From positions 1,488,001-1,552,000 of the forward strand of contig NZ_JAUMKD010000001.1 of assembly GCF_030519475.1 (NCBI RefSeq): a DNA stretch of 64,000 nucleotides, given 5' to 3'. The notes below the pieces were generated by a model that saw only the letters and a program-made list of their open reading frames with translations, was not told the origin of the DNA and made no database searches. Position 1 is the stretch's first letter; every line of letters begins with the position of its first letter. Origin of the DNA: Micromonospora sp. C28SCA-DRY-2. Its GTDB lineage: Bacteria; Actinomycetota; Actinomycetes; Mycobacteriales; Micromonosporaceae. Shown here in pieces: positions 41,848 to 51,919 of the stretch. The position numbers and the translations under genes were made by a program.

Positions 41848-43095
41848 GTGCGCGAGAGCTTCCGACCGGATGGGACAGCGCCGGTCCGCCGTACCGGGCG
41901 CGCGGTCCGCGCCCTCCTCAGTGGAGCGGCCGCGGCGCTGCTCGCCACCCTGGTCGTACCGCCGGCTCCGGCCGCCGCGGCGCCGCGCTGCGGTCCGGCC
42001 GGGCAGGCCGCCCCCGCCGGGGTGCCCTGGCCGCTGCGGCGGCTGGAGCCGTCGTCGGCCTGGCGGCTCTCCCGCGGCGCCGGCGTCACGGTCGCGGTCA
42101 TCGACTCCGGCGTCTCGGCCATCCACCCCGTCCTCAAGGGACAGGTCCGCCAGGGCCGGGACTTCAACGGGCTGGCGCAGCAGCAGGGCCAGTGCGACCT
42201 GGCCGGACACGGCACGATGGTGGCCGGCATCATCGCCGGCCGCGACGGCACCGGGCAGCCGTTCAGCGGCATCGCGCCGCAGGCGCGGATCCTTCCGGTG
42301 CGGGTGCTGCCGGACACCCGGCAGACCAACGACGAGGCCCTGCCCGGGGAGATCGCCCAGGCGATCCGGTGGGCGGTGGACAACGGCGCCGACGTGGTGA
42401 ACCTGTCGTTGGTGACGCTGCCCCGGCCCGAACTGGCCCAGGCCATCGAGTACGCCCTGGACAAGAAGGTCGTCGTGGTGGCCGCCGCCGGCAACCGGCA
42501 GGAGCAGCAGCAGGATCTGCCGGCGTACCCGGCCGCGTATCCCGGGGTCATCGCGGTGGCCGGGGTGGACGAGCAGGGCGCCCACGTGGGCAGTTCGGTG
42601 AGCGGCGACTACGTCGACATCGCCGCCCCGGGGCTGAACATCATCGGCCCGGCTCCGGGCGGTGAGGGCTGGCTGGCCGAGCCGCAGGGCGGCACCAGCT
42701 TCGCCGCCGCGTACGTCTCGGGGGCCGCCGCGCTGGTCCGCGCCGCCTACCCGGACCTGACCCCGGAGCAGGTCACCGAGCGGCTGATCCGCACCGCGGA
42801 CAGCCCGCCGGACGGCCACAACGCCCAGGTGGGCTACGGGGTGGTCAACCCGTACCGGGCGGTGGCGAGCCTGCTGGGCACCCGGAGCGACCCGCCGCCC
42901 GGCGCGCTGCCGGCTCCGCCGCCCACCGACGATCCGCTCGGCTGGCAGCGCACGGTGGCGATCTGGGTGGCCGCGATCGGGGCGCTGCTGGCCGCCGTGC
43001 TGCTCGCGGTGAAGCCGATCCTGGTCCGCGGCCGGCGCCGCGGCTGGCGCCCGGGCCGTCGGCCGGCCGGCGCCGACCCGGCCGCGACCGGCTGA
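41848..43095 (+). CDS. mycP: Mycosin-type subtilase MycP (ESX-associated), copy 1
   Basis: A 415-residue membrane-anchored serine protease. A signal-like segment (LLSGAAAALLATLVVPPAPA) at about 23-42 is followed by a subtilisin domain with Asp86 (VIDSGV), His121 (GHGTMVAGIIAG), Asn216 (AAGN) and Ser284 (GGTSFAAAYVSG). A C-terminal transmembrane helix (IWVAAIGALLAAVLLAVKPI) is followed by a short Arg-rich tail. Mycosins are required for ESX secretion and stabilise the membrane complex. It lies first in the locus, on the opposite strand from the second mycosin. Confidence 0.93.
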   Translation: MRESFRPDGTAPVRRTGRAVRALLSGAAAALLATLVVPPAPAAAAPRCGPAGQAAPAGVPWPLRRLEPSSAWRLSRGAGVTVAVIDSGVSAIHPVLKGQVRQGRDFNGLAQQQGQCDLAGHGTMVAGIIAGRDGTGQPFSGIAPQARILPVRVLPDTRQTNDEALPGEIAQAIRWAVDNGADVVNLSLVTLPRPELAQAIEYALDKKVVVVAAAGNRQEQQQDLPAYPAAYPGVIAVAGVDEQGAHVGSSVSGDYVDIAAPGLNIIGPAPGGEGWLAEPQGGTSFAAAYVSGAAALVRAAYPDLTPEQVTERLIRTADSPPDGHNAQVGYGVVNPYRAVASLLGTRSDPPPGALPAPPPTDDPLGWQRTVAIWVAAIGALLAAVLLAVKPILVRGRRRGWRPGRRPAGADPAATG

Positions 43096-43149
43096 CGCTC
43101 CGCCAGCCGCCCGGCTGCCGGCCCGGATCGCCGGCCCGTCCCGAAACGC

Positions 43150-43191
43150 CGAGCGCCGCCCAGCCGCCGGGGGGCGGTGGACGGCGCTCGG
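43150..43191. terminator. Bidirectional hairpin terminator
   Basis: CGAGCGCCG and CGGCGCTCG arms, extended by CCGCC/GGCGG with small mismatches, between the convergent genes ending at 43095 and 43199. Confidence 0.65.
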
Positions 43192-43198
43192 GTGGAGG

Positions 43199-44509
43199 TC
43201 AGCGCAGCACGCCGGGCGCGCCGTCGCCGTCCGCGCCCCAGACGTCCTCGTCCTCTTCCAGCCAACTGTTGCGCGGGGCCTCTTCCTCGCCGTAACCGGC
43301 ACCGCCGGCGCCGCCCATTCCGGCGACCCCGCCGCCCCGGACGCCCGCGCCGCGCGCGCCCGCACCGGCCGCGCCGGCGGCACCGGCCCGACCGCCGCCG
43401 CGCGCGCCGCCAGCCATGCCGCCGCCCATGGCGGGCGCCATACCGCCGGCGAGCCGACCACCGCGGCCACCGCCCCGGCCGGCGCCACCCGCGCCGCCGC
43501 CCATCATCGGCGGCATGCCGGCCGCGACCGGACGGCCGAGCGCACCGCCGCCCGGGATCATGCCGCCGCCGGCCAGGCCGGCGCCGCCGCCGCCCAGGCC
43601 GCCGCCGCCCGCGCCGAGGCCGGACGTGCCGGGCAGGCCGCCGCCCAGGCCGCCACCACCGAGGCCGGGAGCGCCACCGCCACCGGCACCCGCCAGCCCG
43701 CTGCCGTAGTCGTCGGCGAGGCTGCCGGAGCCGGGGTAGCTCCCGGCGCCCCCGGAGCCGTACCCGCCGGAGAGGTCGGGGTGCGCGCCGGAACCGATCC
43801 CCGGCGAGCCGGTGTCGGGCATGCCGCTGGCGCTCAGCGACGGGCTGCCACCGATGCCGCCGGTCGACGGCGAGCCGCCGAGGCCCGGCACGCTGCCGGT
43901 TTTGCCGGCGCCGGGGCCGCCATCCAGATTCGGCGTGGTGACCGTCGGGTCGGTCGAGGTGAACGGGCCGGTCTGGCCCGGAGTGCCCGAGTCGATCGTG
44001 GTGTAGTCGCCACTGACCTGGTTGTAGACCTTCGCCGCTTCCTCGGACTTGTCGTTGATCCAGTCGGCGAGCGAGGTGATCGGGTCGAGGAAGCCGAGGA
44101 AGTCCGGCTTCACCTTCATCTCGAAGAAGCCGGTGTCGATCACCAGCCGGCCGTTGCGGGCCTCGAGCACGTCGTTGACGCAGCTGGCCGGGATCGGGAA
44201 CTCCCGCTGCGCGGCGGTGAGCTTGTCAGCGGCGTCGTTCAGCGACCGGACGATGCCGTTGTGGTTCTCGGCGTCCTCGACGAGCTGACCGGCCCGCTTG
44301 GCGAGCCCGGTGATGTGGGTCTTGAAGGCCTCGTACGCCGGCCCCTTCCACACCTCGCCCAGGTCCTTGACGTTGGTCTCCAGGCTCTCCTTGACCGTGG
44401 TCAGGTTCTTCAGCAGCTGCTCCCAGCCGAGCGCGGCGCTGGCCACGTCGCCCGGTCGACCGTCGATGACGATCTGCTTGCACATCTCTTCCCAGCTCGG
44501 CACGGCCAC
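43199..44509 (-). CDS. Long ESX substrate: WXG100-like N-terminus with Gly-rich tail
   Basis: A 436-residue protein. The N-terminal 110 residues are helical with the WXG-type EVWKGPAYEAFKTHI. A linker follows, then a Gly/Ala-rich region of about 230 residues. It ends with an acidic tail, NSWLEEDEDVW, then DGAPGVLR. A similar tail (TWLTEDDMVW...APPVL) ends the 56727 gene product at the other edge of the locus, so both are likely cargo of the same machine. Start ATG 44509 is 9 bp after the previous stop, in one operon with the genes upstream. Confidence 0.8.
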   Translation of the reverse strand: MAVPSWEEMCKQIVIDGRPGDVASAALGWEQLLKNLTTVKESLETNVKDLGEVWKGPAYEAFKTHITGLAKRAGQLVEDAENHNGIVRSLNDAADKLTAAQREFPIPASCVNDVLEARNGRLVIDTGFFEMKVKPDFLGFLDPITSLADWINDKSEEAAKVYNQVSGDYTTIDSGTPGQTGPFTSTDPTVTTPNLDGGPGAGKTGSVPGLGGSPSTGGIGGSPSLSASGMPDTGSPGIGSGAHPDLSGGYGSGGAGSYPGSGSLADDYGSGLAGAGGGGAPGLGGGGLGGGLPGTSGLGAGGGGLGGGGAGLAGGGMIPGGGALGRPVAAGMPPMMGGGAGGAGRGGGRGGRLAGGMAPAMGGGMAGGARGGGRAGAAGAAGAGARGAGVRGGGVAGMGGAGGAGYGEEEAPRNSWLEEDEDVWGADGDGAPGVLR

Positions 44510-44518
44510 CCTCCCCGT

Positions 44519-45085
44519 TTACGCCTTGCCCCGGTTGCTGGACGCGGTGTTGAAGGCGTTCTGCATCTCCGCCGCCGACATCGCGTTGGCACCCTCGGCC
44601 GTCTCGTAGTTCTCCTTGACCTTCTGCAACGCGTTCGCCGCCTTGTAGAGATCCTGGGCGAGCTGACGCATGCCCTGCTGGGTGCTGGTGAACAGGCCGC
44701 TGTGCTTGCGCGCCAGGTCACCGGCGCGGTCGAAGCTGCCGAGCGGGCTGGTGCCACCGCCCATCCCGGCGCCACCGGCCCCCGCCGCGGTGCCGCCCAT
44801 CTTGTCGGAGATCTCCACCATCTCGTACGACTGGCTGTGGATGAAGTCGGCGGTCTCCTCCAGCCACTTCTTGGCCTTCTCCAGGCTGGAGGCGTCCCAC
44901 TCGGTCTTGGCGCCGGCGTCGTCCGACCCCGGCACCAGCCCGGACGGCACCTCGGCCCGGTTGACGTTGTCCATGGTGACGGCGTCCAGCGTCACGAACG
45001 GCGGCACCATGTGCGGCGGCCCGATCGGTACGTTCGGTACGTCGATCCGGACGTCGTCCGGCTGCTCGGTCCTGTCCTTCGTCAT
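44519..45085 (-). CDS. ESX-locus helical protein
   Basis: A 188-residue protein. A Pro-rich N-terminus is followed by helices: KTEWDASSLEKAKKWLEETA, then MRQLAQDLYKAANALQKVKE and a final AEMQNAFNTASSN. A Gly/Ala linker lies between the helices. It has no classic WXG turn, but the helix-linker-helix plan resembles ESX partners or chaperone-like EspG substrates. It is co-transcribed between mycP and the long substrate gene, so it is probably the partner of one of them. Confidence 0.75.
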   Translation of the reverse strand: MTKDRTEQPDDVRIDVPNVPIGPPHMVPPFVTLDAVTMDNVNRAEVPSGLVPGSDDAGAKTEWDASSLEKAKKWLEETADFIHSQSYEMVEISDKMGGTAAGAGGAGMGGGTSPLGSFDRAGDLARKHSGLFTSTQQGMRQLAQDLYKAANALQKVKENYETAEGANAMSAAEMQNAFNTASSNRGKA

Positions 45086-45118
45086 CGGTTCCTCCCCGTC
45101 GCCGACTGAAGATCTGGC

Positions 45119-46603
45119 TTACTGCTGGTGCCCGCCCGGCGGGGGCGGGGGTGGCCCGGCCGGCCCCGGCGGCGGCCAGGCGGTGCCGGGCGCCGCTCCG
45201 GGCGGCGGAGGGTAGCCACCGGGCACCGGGGGCGGCGGGTAGCCGCCCGGCGCCGGTGCGCCCTGCGGTGGCACGTACGGACCGCCGGGCTGCCCGGGCG
45301 GGCGGGCGCCGAACTGCGGCGCACCGGGCGCGCCGGGCGGCGGGAAGCCGTGCGGCGCCGCGCCGGGTGGCGGGAAGCCGGGTGGTGGCCCGGCCGGGGT
45401 GGTGGCCGCGCGGCGCCGGGACCGGCGCACCAGCACGATCACCACGATCAGCACCACCAGCGGTACGGCGAGGCAGAGCGCCACCTGGATGATCGCGCCG
45501 GTCTTGTTGGTGACGCTGATCGAGACCGCCGGGTCGTCGTCCTCCGCGCCGGTGGCCGCCGGCCCGGCCGAGGCGCCCGCCGGGGCACCCTCGCCGGACA
45601 GCAGCGGATGCGCCGTGACGGCCGGCACCGTGTTGCTCAGCGCGGCGACCGGATCGACGGAACCGAAGCCGTACTGCTCGTCGCGGCCGGACGGGCCCTC
45701 GTCGCGGGCGGTGCGGATCAGCCGGTTCACCACGTTGGCGGCGTCGAGGTCGGGGTGCTTCGCCCGCACCAGGGCCACCACGCCCGCCACGATCGCGGCC
45801 GACTCGCTGGTGCCGCTGCCGACGCTGTAGCCGTTGGACGAGACCGACGTCGGCCGCGGAGTGATGATCTCCTCCATCGGCGCGGCCAGCACGGCCTCCG
45901 GCCCGGCCACGCTGCCGCTGAAGAAGTCGCCGTTCTTGGCCAGCCCGGTCACGGCGATGACGCCGGGAATGCTGGCCGGGTTGAGGACGCTGGTGTCGCC
46001 CTGCTCGCGGTTGCCCGCCGAGGCGACCAGCACCACGTTCTTGTCGAGGGCGTAGCGGACGGCGGCCTGCTCGTCGGGGCCCGGTCGGCCGCGGGCGCCG
46101 AGCGACATGCTGATCACGTCGGCGCCGTTGTCGGCGGCCCAGCGGATGCCGGCGGCCAACTCGTCGGCCTCCGTCCGGCTGCCGAGCGAGATCGGCAGGA
46201 TCTTCGCCTCCGGGGCGATGCCGAGCTGGCGCATGCTGCCGCCGCCCCGGCCGGCGATCAGGCCGGCCATGCCGGTGCCGTGGCTGATCTTGTCGTCGGT
46301 GCCGCGCCCGTCGGCGGTCGCGTCGGCGCCGAACCCCTTGCCGGGCAGCACCTGGCCGCGCAGGTCGGGAACGTTCGGGTCGACGCCGGCGTCGATGACG
46401 GCCACCGTCACGCCGCGGCCCTTGCTGACCTTGTGGGCCTGGGGGATCTTCAAGCTGTCGAGGTACCACTGGAGGCCGCGTACCGTGTCGGCGGCGTGCG
46501 CCGGTTCGGGGGCCGCGAGCGCTCCCGACCCGGCCAGCGCGGCGAGCGCCAGCGTCGCGACGGCGGACCTCCACAGTGGGCGGAGACGCAGCTCCGTGTT
46601 CAT
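45119..46603 (-). CDS. mycP: Mycosin-type subtilase MycP, copy 2, with Pro-rich cytosolic tail
   Basis: A 494-residue protease. A signal peptide (SAVATLALAALAGSGALAAP) precedes the subtilisin domain with Asp71 (VIDAGV), His108 (SHGTGMAGLIAG), Asn198 (SAGN) and Ser266 (GSGTSESAAIVAG). The transmembrane helix (VALCLAVPLVVLIVVIVLVR) is followed by about 100 residues of Pro/Gly repeats (PPGFPPPGA, GGYPPPP). Such a long tail is unusual; it would lie on the cytoplasmic side and could bind SH3-like or other partners. It is co-transcribed with the WXG100 genes. Confidence 0.92.
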   Translation of the reverse strand: MNTELRLRPLWRSAVATLALAALAGSGALAAPEPAHAADTVRGLQWYLDSLKIPQAHKVSKGRGVTVAVIDAGVDPNVPDLRGQVLPGKGFGADATADGRGTDDKISHGTGMAGLIAGRGGGSMRQLGIAPEAKILPISLGSRTEADELAAGIRWAADNGADVISMSLGARGRPGPDEQAAVRYALDKNVVLVASAGNREQGDTSVLNPASIPGVIAVTGLAKNGDFFSGSVAGPEAVLAAPMEEIITPRPTSVSSNGYSVGSGTSESAAIVAGVVALVRAKHPDLDAANVVNRLIRTARDEGPSGRDEQYGFGSVDPVAALSNTVPAVTAHPLLSGEGAPAGASAGPAATGAEDDDPAVSISVTNKTGAIIQVALCLAVPLVVLIVVIVLVRRSRRRAATTPAGPPPGFPPPGAAPHGFPPPGAPGAPQFGARPPGQPGGPYVPPQGAPAPGGYPPPPVPGGYPPPPGAAPGTAWPPPGPAGPPPPPPGGHQQ

Positions 46604-46685
46604 CGCTCTCCCAGGACCTCGACGGCTGGTAACGCGCCGCGGCTCCGGCCCGGTCGAACCGGACCGGAGCCGCGTCGATGGTCGC

Positions 46686-46964
46686 TCAGCCCCACACCTT
46701 GGCGTTGCTCATCTCGGTGTTGACGTAGTTCTCGCGGGCGATGCCCACCGCGCCACCGATGTCGTTCAGGATCTTGTTGATGTCCCGAACGGCGGCGTCC
46801 CACTGCGCCTGGTGCTGCTCGTAGGCGGCCCGGTCCTGGCCGTCCCACTGGAGCTTGCTCAGCATCGACCGCAGCGTGTCCAGCTTCTCGTCGATCGTCC
46901 GCGAGATGGCCAGCATCTGCTGGTTGCTGCTCTCCAGGACTGCGTAATCAACCTTGATGCTCAT
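46686..46964 (-). CDS. WXG100 protein (EsxA/B-like)
   Basis: A 92-residue protein with the WXG turn at LQWDGQDRAAYEQHQAQWDA between two helices. Length and turn are typical of ESX secreted dimers. It lies next to a second WXG100 gene; they likely form the heterodimeric substrate pair. GGAGGAAC precedes the ATG. Confidence 0.92.
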   Translation of the reverse strand: MSIKVDYAVLESSNQQMLAISRTIDEKLDTLRSMLSKLQWDGQDRAAYEQHQAQWDAAVRDINKILNDIGGAVGIARENYVNTEMSNAKVWG

Positions 46965-46992
46965 CGGTTCCTCCCCTGCTCGTCTCGGCGGA

Positions 46993-47301
46993 TCACGGGT
47001 TGAGTGCAGAGTGGAACTTGTCCAGCATCTGCTGCTGCTCTTCGTCGTTGACCTGGTGCGTCGTACCCGACTTGTCGAGCAGGTCGGCGATGTTGTCCAT
47101 CGCCGTCAGCAGCTTGGCCGTGTCCTCGTTCCAGCGCTGCATGAGCTGCTGGAAGCCCGCGGACGCCTGGCCCTTCCAGGCGATGGCCAGGTCGTCGACC
47201 ACGTTCCACAGCTTCTTCAGCTCGCCGTCGACCTCGCTGCGCGTGGACCGCACGTCACTCGCGGCGGTATGCAGAGTCGCTGCTTCGACCTCGAACGCCA
47301 T
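46993..47301 (-). CDS. WXG100 protein (EsxA/B-like)
   Basis: A 102-residue protein with the turn LAIAWKGQASAGFQQLMQRW between helices, then DNIADLLDKSG and a C-terminal EEQQQMLDKFHSALNP. It is the partner of the 46686 gene and is encoded first. The C-terminal region carries no clear YxxxD/E export motif in its last helix; the second gene has ENYVNTE instead, which fits the signal pattern Y-x-x-x-E. Confidence 0.9.
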   Translation of the reverse strand: MAFEVEAATLHTAASDVRSTRSEVDGELKKLWNVVDDLAIAWKGQASAGFQQLMQRWNEDTAKLLTAMDNIADLLDKSGTTHQVNDEEQQQMLDKFHSALNP

Positions 47302-47476
47302 GCTTCACACCCTTCCGTCTCCTTGTGGCGGCGGATCTGCCGCGCCCTCCCCCGCGGCAAGGCAAACACCCCACCGACGGACACTCCTCTGAAGACCGTA
47401 GCGGACCGCGTCCAGCGAGCGCAGCCCTGTCTCGCCCACTGTGACGCCAACGCGACCGATCCGGCGCGCCGTCCGG

Positions 47477-47740
47477 TCACGAGAAGCGTGAATATGATCT
47501 CACGTGCAGCACCGCGCCGACCACGAAGGTCACCGCGAGCAGCCCGACCAGGGCCCACCGCAGCGGGCTGGCGCCCGCGGTCGCGGCGAGCGGAGCGGCC
47601 AGCGCCGCGACCGCGCTGAGCACGACGATCTCCATCGCCCGCTTCACCCGCGCCGAGCCGCTGAGCTGCGCGACCAGCCCCAGCCCGAGGAAGACGGGAA
47701 TGGCCGCGAGGGCGTACCCGAACGACCAGACCACCCACAC
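47477..47740 (-). CDS. Small ESX-locus membrane protein
   Basis: An 87-residue protein with three hydrophobic segments: GYALAAIPVFLGLGLVAQLS, AMEIVVLSAVAALAAPLAAT and ALVGLLAVTFVVGAVL. No family is recognised. GTG 47740 is chosen; it begins 47 bp after the eccC stop, so it belongs to the eccC transcript. A 175-bp gap separates it from the WXG100 genes. Confidence 0.7.
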   Translation of the reverse strand: MWVVWSFGYALAAIPVFLGLGLVAQLSGSARVKRAMEIVVLSAVAALAAPLAATAGASPLRWALVGLLAVTFVVGAVLHVRSYSRFS

Positions 47741-47787
47741 GGCACACCCGCCTCTCACGTGCCCGGTCAGGGCCGCCTGACGCCGGA

Positions 47788-50700
47788 TCAGACCGGCTCG
47801 GACCAGGCGGTCTGGATCAGCTGCTGGCCGTCGCGGCGGCGCACCAGGGTGCCCCGGCCCGGCGGCTGCGGGCTCGGCCGCAACGTGCCGAAGACCGCGC
47901 CCTCCTCCCGGTTGCCGGACATCAGCAGGCCGGGCGAGTCCAGCTCGCGCAGGCGTTGCAGCACCGGCTCGTAGAGCGCCCGGGCCACGCCGCCGACCCG
48001 GCGCGTGATGATCAGGTGCAGGCCGATGTCGCGGGCCTGCGGCAGCAGCTCGTGCAGCGCGCTGAGCGGGTTGCTGCCGCCCGAGGCGACCAGGTCGTAG
48101 TCGTCGACCAGGATGTAGAGGTCCGGCCCCTTCCACCAGCTGCGGTCGCGCAGCTGGGCGGTGGTGACGTCCGGCCCGGGGAGCCGGTTGGACAGCGCGC
48201 TGCGGATCGAGCCCAGCCCCTGCGCGAACGCCTGGTTGGACGGGGCGTAGTCGAGCAGGTGGTCGCCCTCCACGGCACCGAGCAGGCCGCGCCGGTAGTC
48301 CGCGATCACCAGCCGGGCCTCGGCCGGGGTGTACCGCTCGGTGATGCTCCGGGCGATCAGCCGCAGCAGGTTGGTCTTTCCGCACTCGGCGTCGCCGAAG
48401 ACCGTCAGGTGCGGCTCGTTGGCCAGGTCGAGGTAGACCGGCGCCAGCGCCGACTCGTTGACGCCGATCGGCAGGCCGGGCGCCGACCGGTCGGCCACCC
48501 GGGCCAGCTCGGCGACGGGCAGCTTGCGCGGCAGCAGCCGCACCTTCGGCGCCGGGCGGCCGGGCCAGTTGGCCGCCACGTGCGCGGCCAGGGCGGCCGA
48601 GGCCTCGGTCAGGTCGTCGATGTCGCGGCGGCCGTCGATCCGCGAGATCGCGGCCAGGAAGTGCAACTTGTCGCGGGTCAGACCGCGGCCCGGGGTCTTC
48701 TCCGGGACGTTCGTCGCCGCCCGGCGGTCGATCTCCGACTCGGCCGCGTCGCCGAGCCGCAGCTCCAGCTTGGTGCCGAGCAGGTCGCGCATGTTGATCC
48801 GGATCTCCGCCCACCGCACGGCGGTGACCACCACGTGTACGCCGAAACCGAGCCCGCGGTTGGCCAGGTTGGTGATGGTCTGCTCCAGCTCCTCGTACTC
48901 CTGGCGCAGCGTGTTCCAGCCGTCCACCACGAGGAAGACGTCGCCGAACGGGTCGTCGGCGAACTCGCCGGCCGCCCGGCGCCGCCGGTAGCTGGCCACC
49001 GAGTCGATGCCGTGCTGGGCGAAGCGCGCCTCGCGCTCGTCGATGATGGCCACCACCTCGGCCACCGTCCGGCGCACCGCCTCGGTGTCCCGCCGGCCGG
49101 CCACCCCGGACATGTGCGGCAGCCCCTCCAGGCTGCGCAGCGCGCCGCCGCCGAAGTCGAGGCAGAAGAACTGCACCTCGCGCGGCGTGTGGGTGAGCGC
49201 CAGCGAGGCGAGCAGCGAACGCAGCATGGTGCTCTTGCCGCTCAGCGAGGCGCCGACGATCACCACGTTGCCGCCCGCGCCGGCCAGCTCGACCATCATC
49301 GGGTCGCGCCGCTGCTCGTACGGCCGGTCGACCACGCCCACCGGCACGGTGAGCCGGCCCCGGCCCTGCCAGGTGGCGGTGCACAGCCCGTACGTCGGGT
49401 CCGCCTTCAGCGGCGGGAGCAGCTCGCCCAGGCTCGGCGGCTCGGCCAGCGGCGGCAGCCAGACCTGGTGCGCCGGCTTGCCGCGCCCCTTGAGCCGGTC
49501 GATCAGCACGTCGAGCATGGCCACGGCCTTGCCGTCGGTCGGCTGCTCCGGCTCCGGTGTGGTCTCCACCGGCACCTGCGGCTGCCGCACCGGCACGAAG
49601 TTCACCCCGTACGGCACGATCCGGCGCTGCACCATCGCCTGCGACGCCGACGCCTGCTCGCCCGGCGCCCGGTACGGCCCGGACACGTAGGCGGCCCGGA
49701 ACCGCAGCATGGTGCTGGTGTCGGTCTTCAGGTAGCCGTGACCCGGCGCGCTCGGCAGCTCGTACGCGTCCGGCACACCGAGCACGATCCGGCTCTCCAC
49801 CGCCGAGAAGGTGCGCAGACCGATCCGGTACGACAGGTGGGTGTCCAGGCCGCGCAGCTTGCCCTCCTCGAGGCGCTGCGAGGCCAGCAGCAGGTGCACG
49901 CCGAGCGACCGGCCCAGCCGGCCGATCATCACGAAGAGGTCGATGAAGTCGGGCTTGGCGGCCAGCAGCTCGCTGAACTCGTCACAGATGATCAGCAGGC
50001 TGGGCATCGGGTCCAGCGGCTCGCCGGCGGCCCGGGCCTTCTCGTAGTCGAACCGGGAGACGTAGTTGCCGGCCGCCCGCAGCACCTCCTGCCGGCGGTT
50101 CATCTCACCGGCCAGCGCGTCCCGCATCCGGTCGACCAGCGGCAGCTCGTCGGCCAGGTTGGTGATCACGGCGCTGGTGTGCGGCAACGCCTCCAGCGAC
50201 GCGAAGGTGGCGCCACCCTTGAAGTCGACCAGGACGAAGTTGAGCTCCTCGGAGGAGTGCGTCACCGCCAGCGCGGCGACCACCGTGCGCAGCAGCTCGC
50301 TCTTGCCGGAACCGGTCGCGCCGATGACCAGGCCGTGCGGGCCCATGCCCTCGTGCGCGGACTCCTTGAAGTCCAGCTCGACCACGTTGCCGTCCGGGCC
50401 CACGCCGAGCGGGATGCGCAGCCGGTCCCGGTGGCTGCGGGGCCGCCAGGTCTGCTGCACGTCGACCGCGGCGGCGTCGCCGACCCCGAGCAGGTCGGGC
50501 AGTTCCATGCTGCGGGCCAGCGGCTCGTCGCTGCTGGCCTGCTGCTGGGAGAGCCGGTAGGGGGCGATCTGCCGGGCCAGCCCCTCGGCGGCCGCGGCGC
50601 TGAGCCGGTCCGGCCGGCCGAGCCGGGACGTGGACGTCCCGCGGACCAGGTCGAGCGAGCTGCCGTCGCCCGCGTCGAGGCAGAGCAACCAGCGGCCGGC

Positions 50701-51750
50701 GTCGCGGGGCACGGTGCCGGAGAGGTCGATGACGGTGGCGCCGAGCAGCCCCGGCCCCATCAGCTGGCAGGTCGGCGAGACCTCGCCGCCGTCGATCACC
50801 ACCACCACGTGCGGCATGGTGGTCAGCGGCTTCGCCTCCGGGGCGAACCGCGGCCGGCCGGTCAGCTCGGCGGCGAGCGCCTCCTCCGCCTCGGCGAGGT
50901 GGGCGAAGACCATCCGGCGGGCGCCGGCGGCGTCGGTGCGGGAGCTGTGCTGGGTGTGCGGCAGCCACTTCACCCAGTCCCAGGCGGCCTGCCGGTCCAC
51001 CGCGGCGACCACCGCGATGACCAGGTCGTCGGGGGCGTGGAAGGTGGCCAGCTGGCCGAGCGCGGCCCGGGTCAGGTCGAGCACCGGCTCGCGCTCGCCG
51101 CGCAGCACCACCCGGCTGAACGCGCGCAGCGACAGCGCGGTGGGCAGGTCCGGCACTGTCGAGTGGGCGCGGACGAAGCGCCGCAGCGCGATGGCGCTCA
51201 TCGGCTCGAGGTCCTCGACCGGCTTGGTCTCCGGCGGCACGATCTCCACCGCGAGGCGCTGCGGGCCGGTGGCGATCCGGGTCTCGCCGAAGTCGTCCTC
51301 GGTGATCCGGCGCTCCCAGAGCCGGCGGGACGCGGCGATCGACCAGAGCGCGTCCGGCTCCGGGTGCCGCCAGGCCATCGCGGCGCGCTGCTGCTCGGCC
51401 GCGCGCCGGGTGCGCTTGCGCATCTGGGCCAGGTAGCGCATGTAGTCGCGCCGGTCGGCGTTCAGCTCGGCCTTGTCGTTGTTGCCGTGGCTGAGCGAGC
51501 CGATCGCCATGCCCAGCATCGAGATGCCGAACAGACCGCCGGCGACGTACGTCATCATGCCGCCGCCGCGCCCGGCGTAGAGGAACGCCATCGCGCCCAC
51601 GCCGCAGACCATCGGCAGGATCATCAGCAGCTGCCCCATCCCGCGGGGCGTCGGCTCCGGAAGCTCCGGTGGGGACTCCAGCAGCAGCTCACCACGCGGT
51701 AGGGCCGGTCCCGGCTGACGCGGGAGCCGGCGGAACACCACCGTGCTCAC
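47788..51750 (-). CDS. eccC: EccC, FtsK/SpoIIIE-type ATPase of ESX secretion
   Basis: A 1320-residue single-chain EccC (EccCa and EccCb fused). Two transmembrane helices at about 38-60 and 65-86 are followed by three ATPase domains. Walker A motifs are GATGSGKS (477-484), GASLSGKS (833-840) and GDAECGKT (1119-1126). Domain 1 has a full Walker B with Asp590-Glu591. Domain 2 has Asp943-Gly944 and domain 3 Asp1216-Asp1217, so only domain 1 has the catalytic Glu. EccC selects and drives substrates. GTG 51750 has GGGGAGGAG upstream. It starts the minus-strand operon. Confidence 0.95.
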   Translation of the reverse strand: MSTVVFRRLPRQPGPALPRGELLLESPPELPEPTPRGMGQLLMILPMVCGVGAMAFLYAGRGGGMMTYVAGGLFGISMLGMAIGSLSHGNNDKAELNADRRDYMRYLAQMRKRTRRAAEQQRAAMAWRHPEPDALWSIAASRRLWERRITEDDFGETRIATGPQRLAVEIVPPETKPVEDLEPMSAIALRRFVRAHSTVPDLPTALSLRAFSRVVLRGEREPVLDLTRAALGQLATFHAPDDLVIAVVAAVDRQAAWDWVKWLPHTQHSSRTDAAGARRMVFAHLAEAEEALAAELTGRPRFAPEAKPLTTMPHVVVVIDGGEVSPTCQLMGPGLLGATVIDLSGTVPRDAGRWLLCLDAGDGSSLDLVRGTSTSRLGRPDRLSAAAAEGLARQIAPYRLSQQQASSDEPLARSMELPDLLGVGDAAAVDVQQTWRPRSHRDRLRIPLGVGPDGNVVELDFKESAHEGMGPHGLVIGATGSGKSELLRTVVAALAVTHSSEELNFVLVDFKGGATFASLEALPHTSAVITNLADELPLVDRMRDALAGEMNRRQEVLRAAGNYVSRFDYEKARAAGEPLDPMPSLLIICDEFSELLAAKPDFIDLFVMIGRLGRSLGVHLLLASQRLEEGKLRGLDTHLSYRIGLRTFSAVESRIVLGVPDAYELPSAPGHGYLKTDTSTMLRFRAAYVSGPYRAPGEQASASQAMVQRRIVPYGVNFVPVRQPQVPVETTPEPEQPTDGKAVAMLDVLIDRLKGRGKPAHQVWLPPLAEPPSLGELLPPLKADPTYGLCTATWQGRGRLTVPVGVVDRPYEQRRDPMMVELAGAGGNVVIVGASLSGKSTMLRSLLASLALTHTPREVQFFCLDFGGGALRSLEGLPHMSGVAGRRDTEAVRRTVAEVVAIIDEREARFAQHGIDSVASYRRRRAAGEFADDPFGDVFLVVDGWNTLRQEYEELEQTITNLANRGLGFGVHVVVTAVRWAEIRINMRDLLGTKLELRLGDAAESEIDRRAATNVPEKTPGRGLTRDKLHFLAAISRIDGRRDIDDLTEASAALAAHVAANWPGRPAPKVRLLPRKLPVAELARVADRSAPGLPIGVNESALAPVYLDLANEPHLTVFGDAECGKTNLLRLIARSITERYTPAEARLVIADYRRGLLGAVEGDHLLDYAPSNQAFAQGLGSIRSALSNRLPGPDVTTAQLRDRSWWKGPDLYILVDDYDLVASGGSNPLSALHELLPQARDIGLHLIITRRVGGVARALYEPVLQRLRELDSPGLLMSGNREEGAVFGTLRPSPQPPGRGTLVRRRDGQQLIQTAWSEPV

Positions 51751-51831
51751 GGCTGTCTCCTCCCCAGAAGCGGCCTGACGAAGCACCTGCGAACGACCGG
51801 AGTCGTCGGGTGGGCATCGTACGTGCCCGCC

Positions 51832-51859
51832 ATCGTAGGTAATCTCCCGTGGGCGTCAG
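51832..51859 (-). promoter_or_regulatory. Candidate promoter of eccC
   Basis: On the minus strand, CTGACG (51859-51854) and TACGAT (51837-51832) are separated by 16 bp, a sigma-70-like arrangement 82 bp upstream of the eccC start. CATCGTA occurs three times (51815, 51831 and 51893 on the plus strand), so other -10 elements are possible. Confidence 0.4.
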
Positions 51860-51919
51860 GGACCCACGGGGACGACGTGCCGGCCCCGGGTCATCGTAGA
51901 AGAGCGCGAGGAGGCCACA

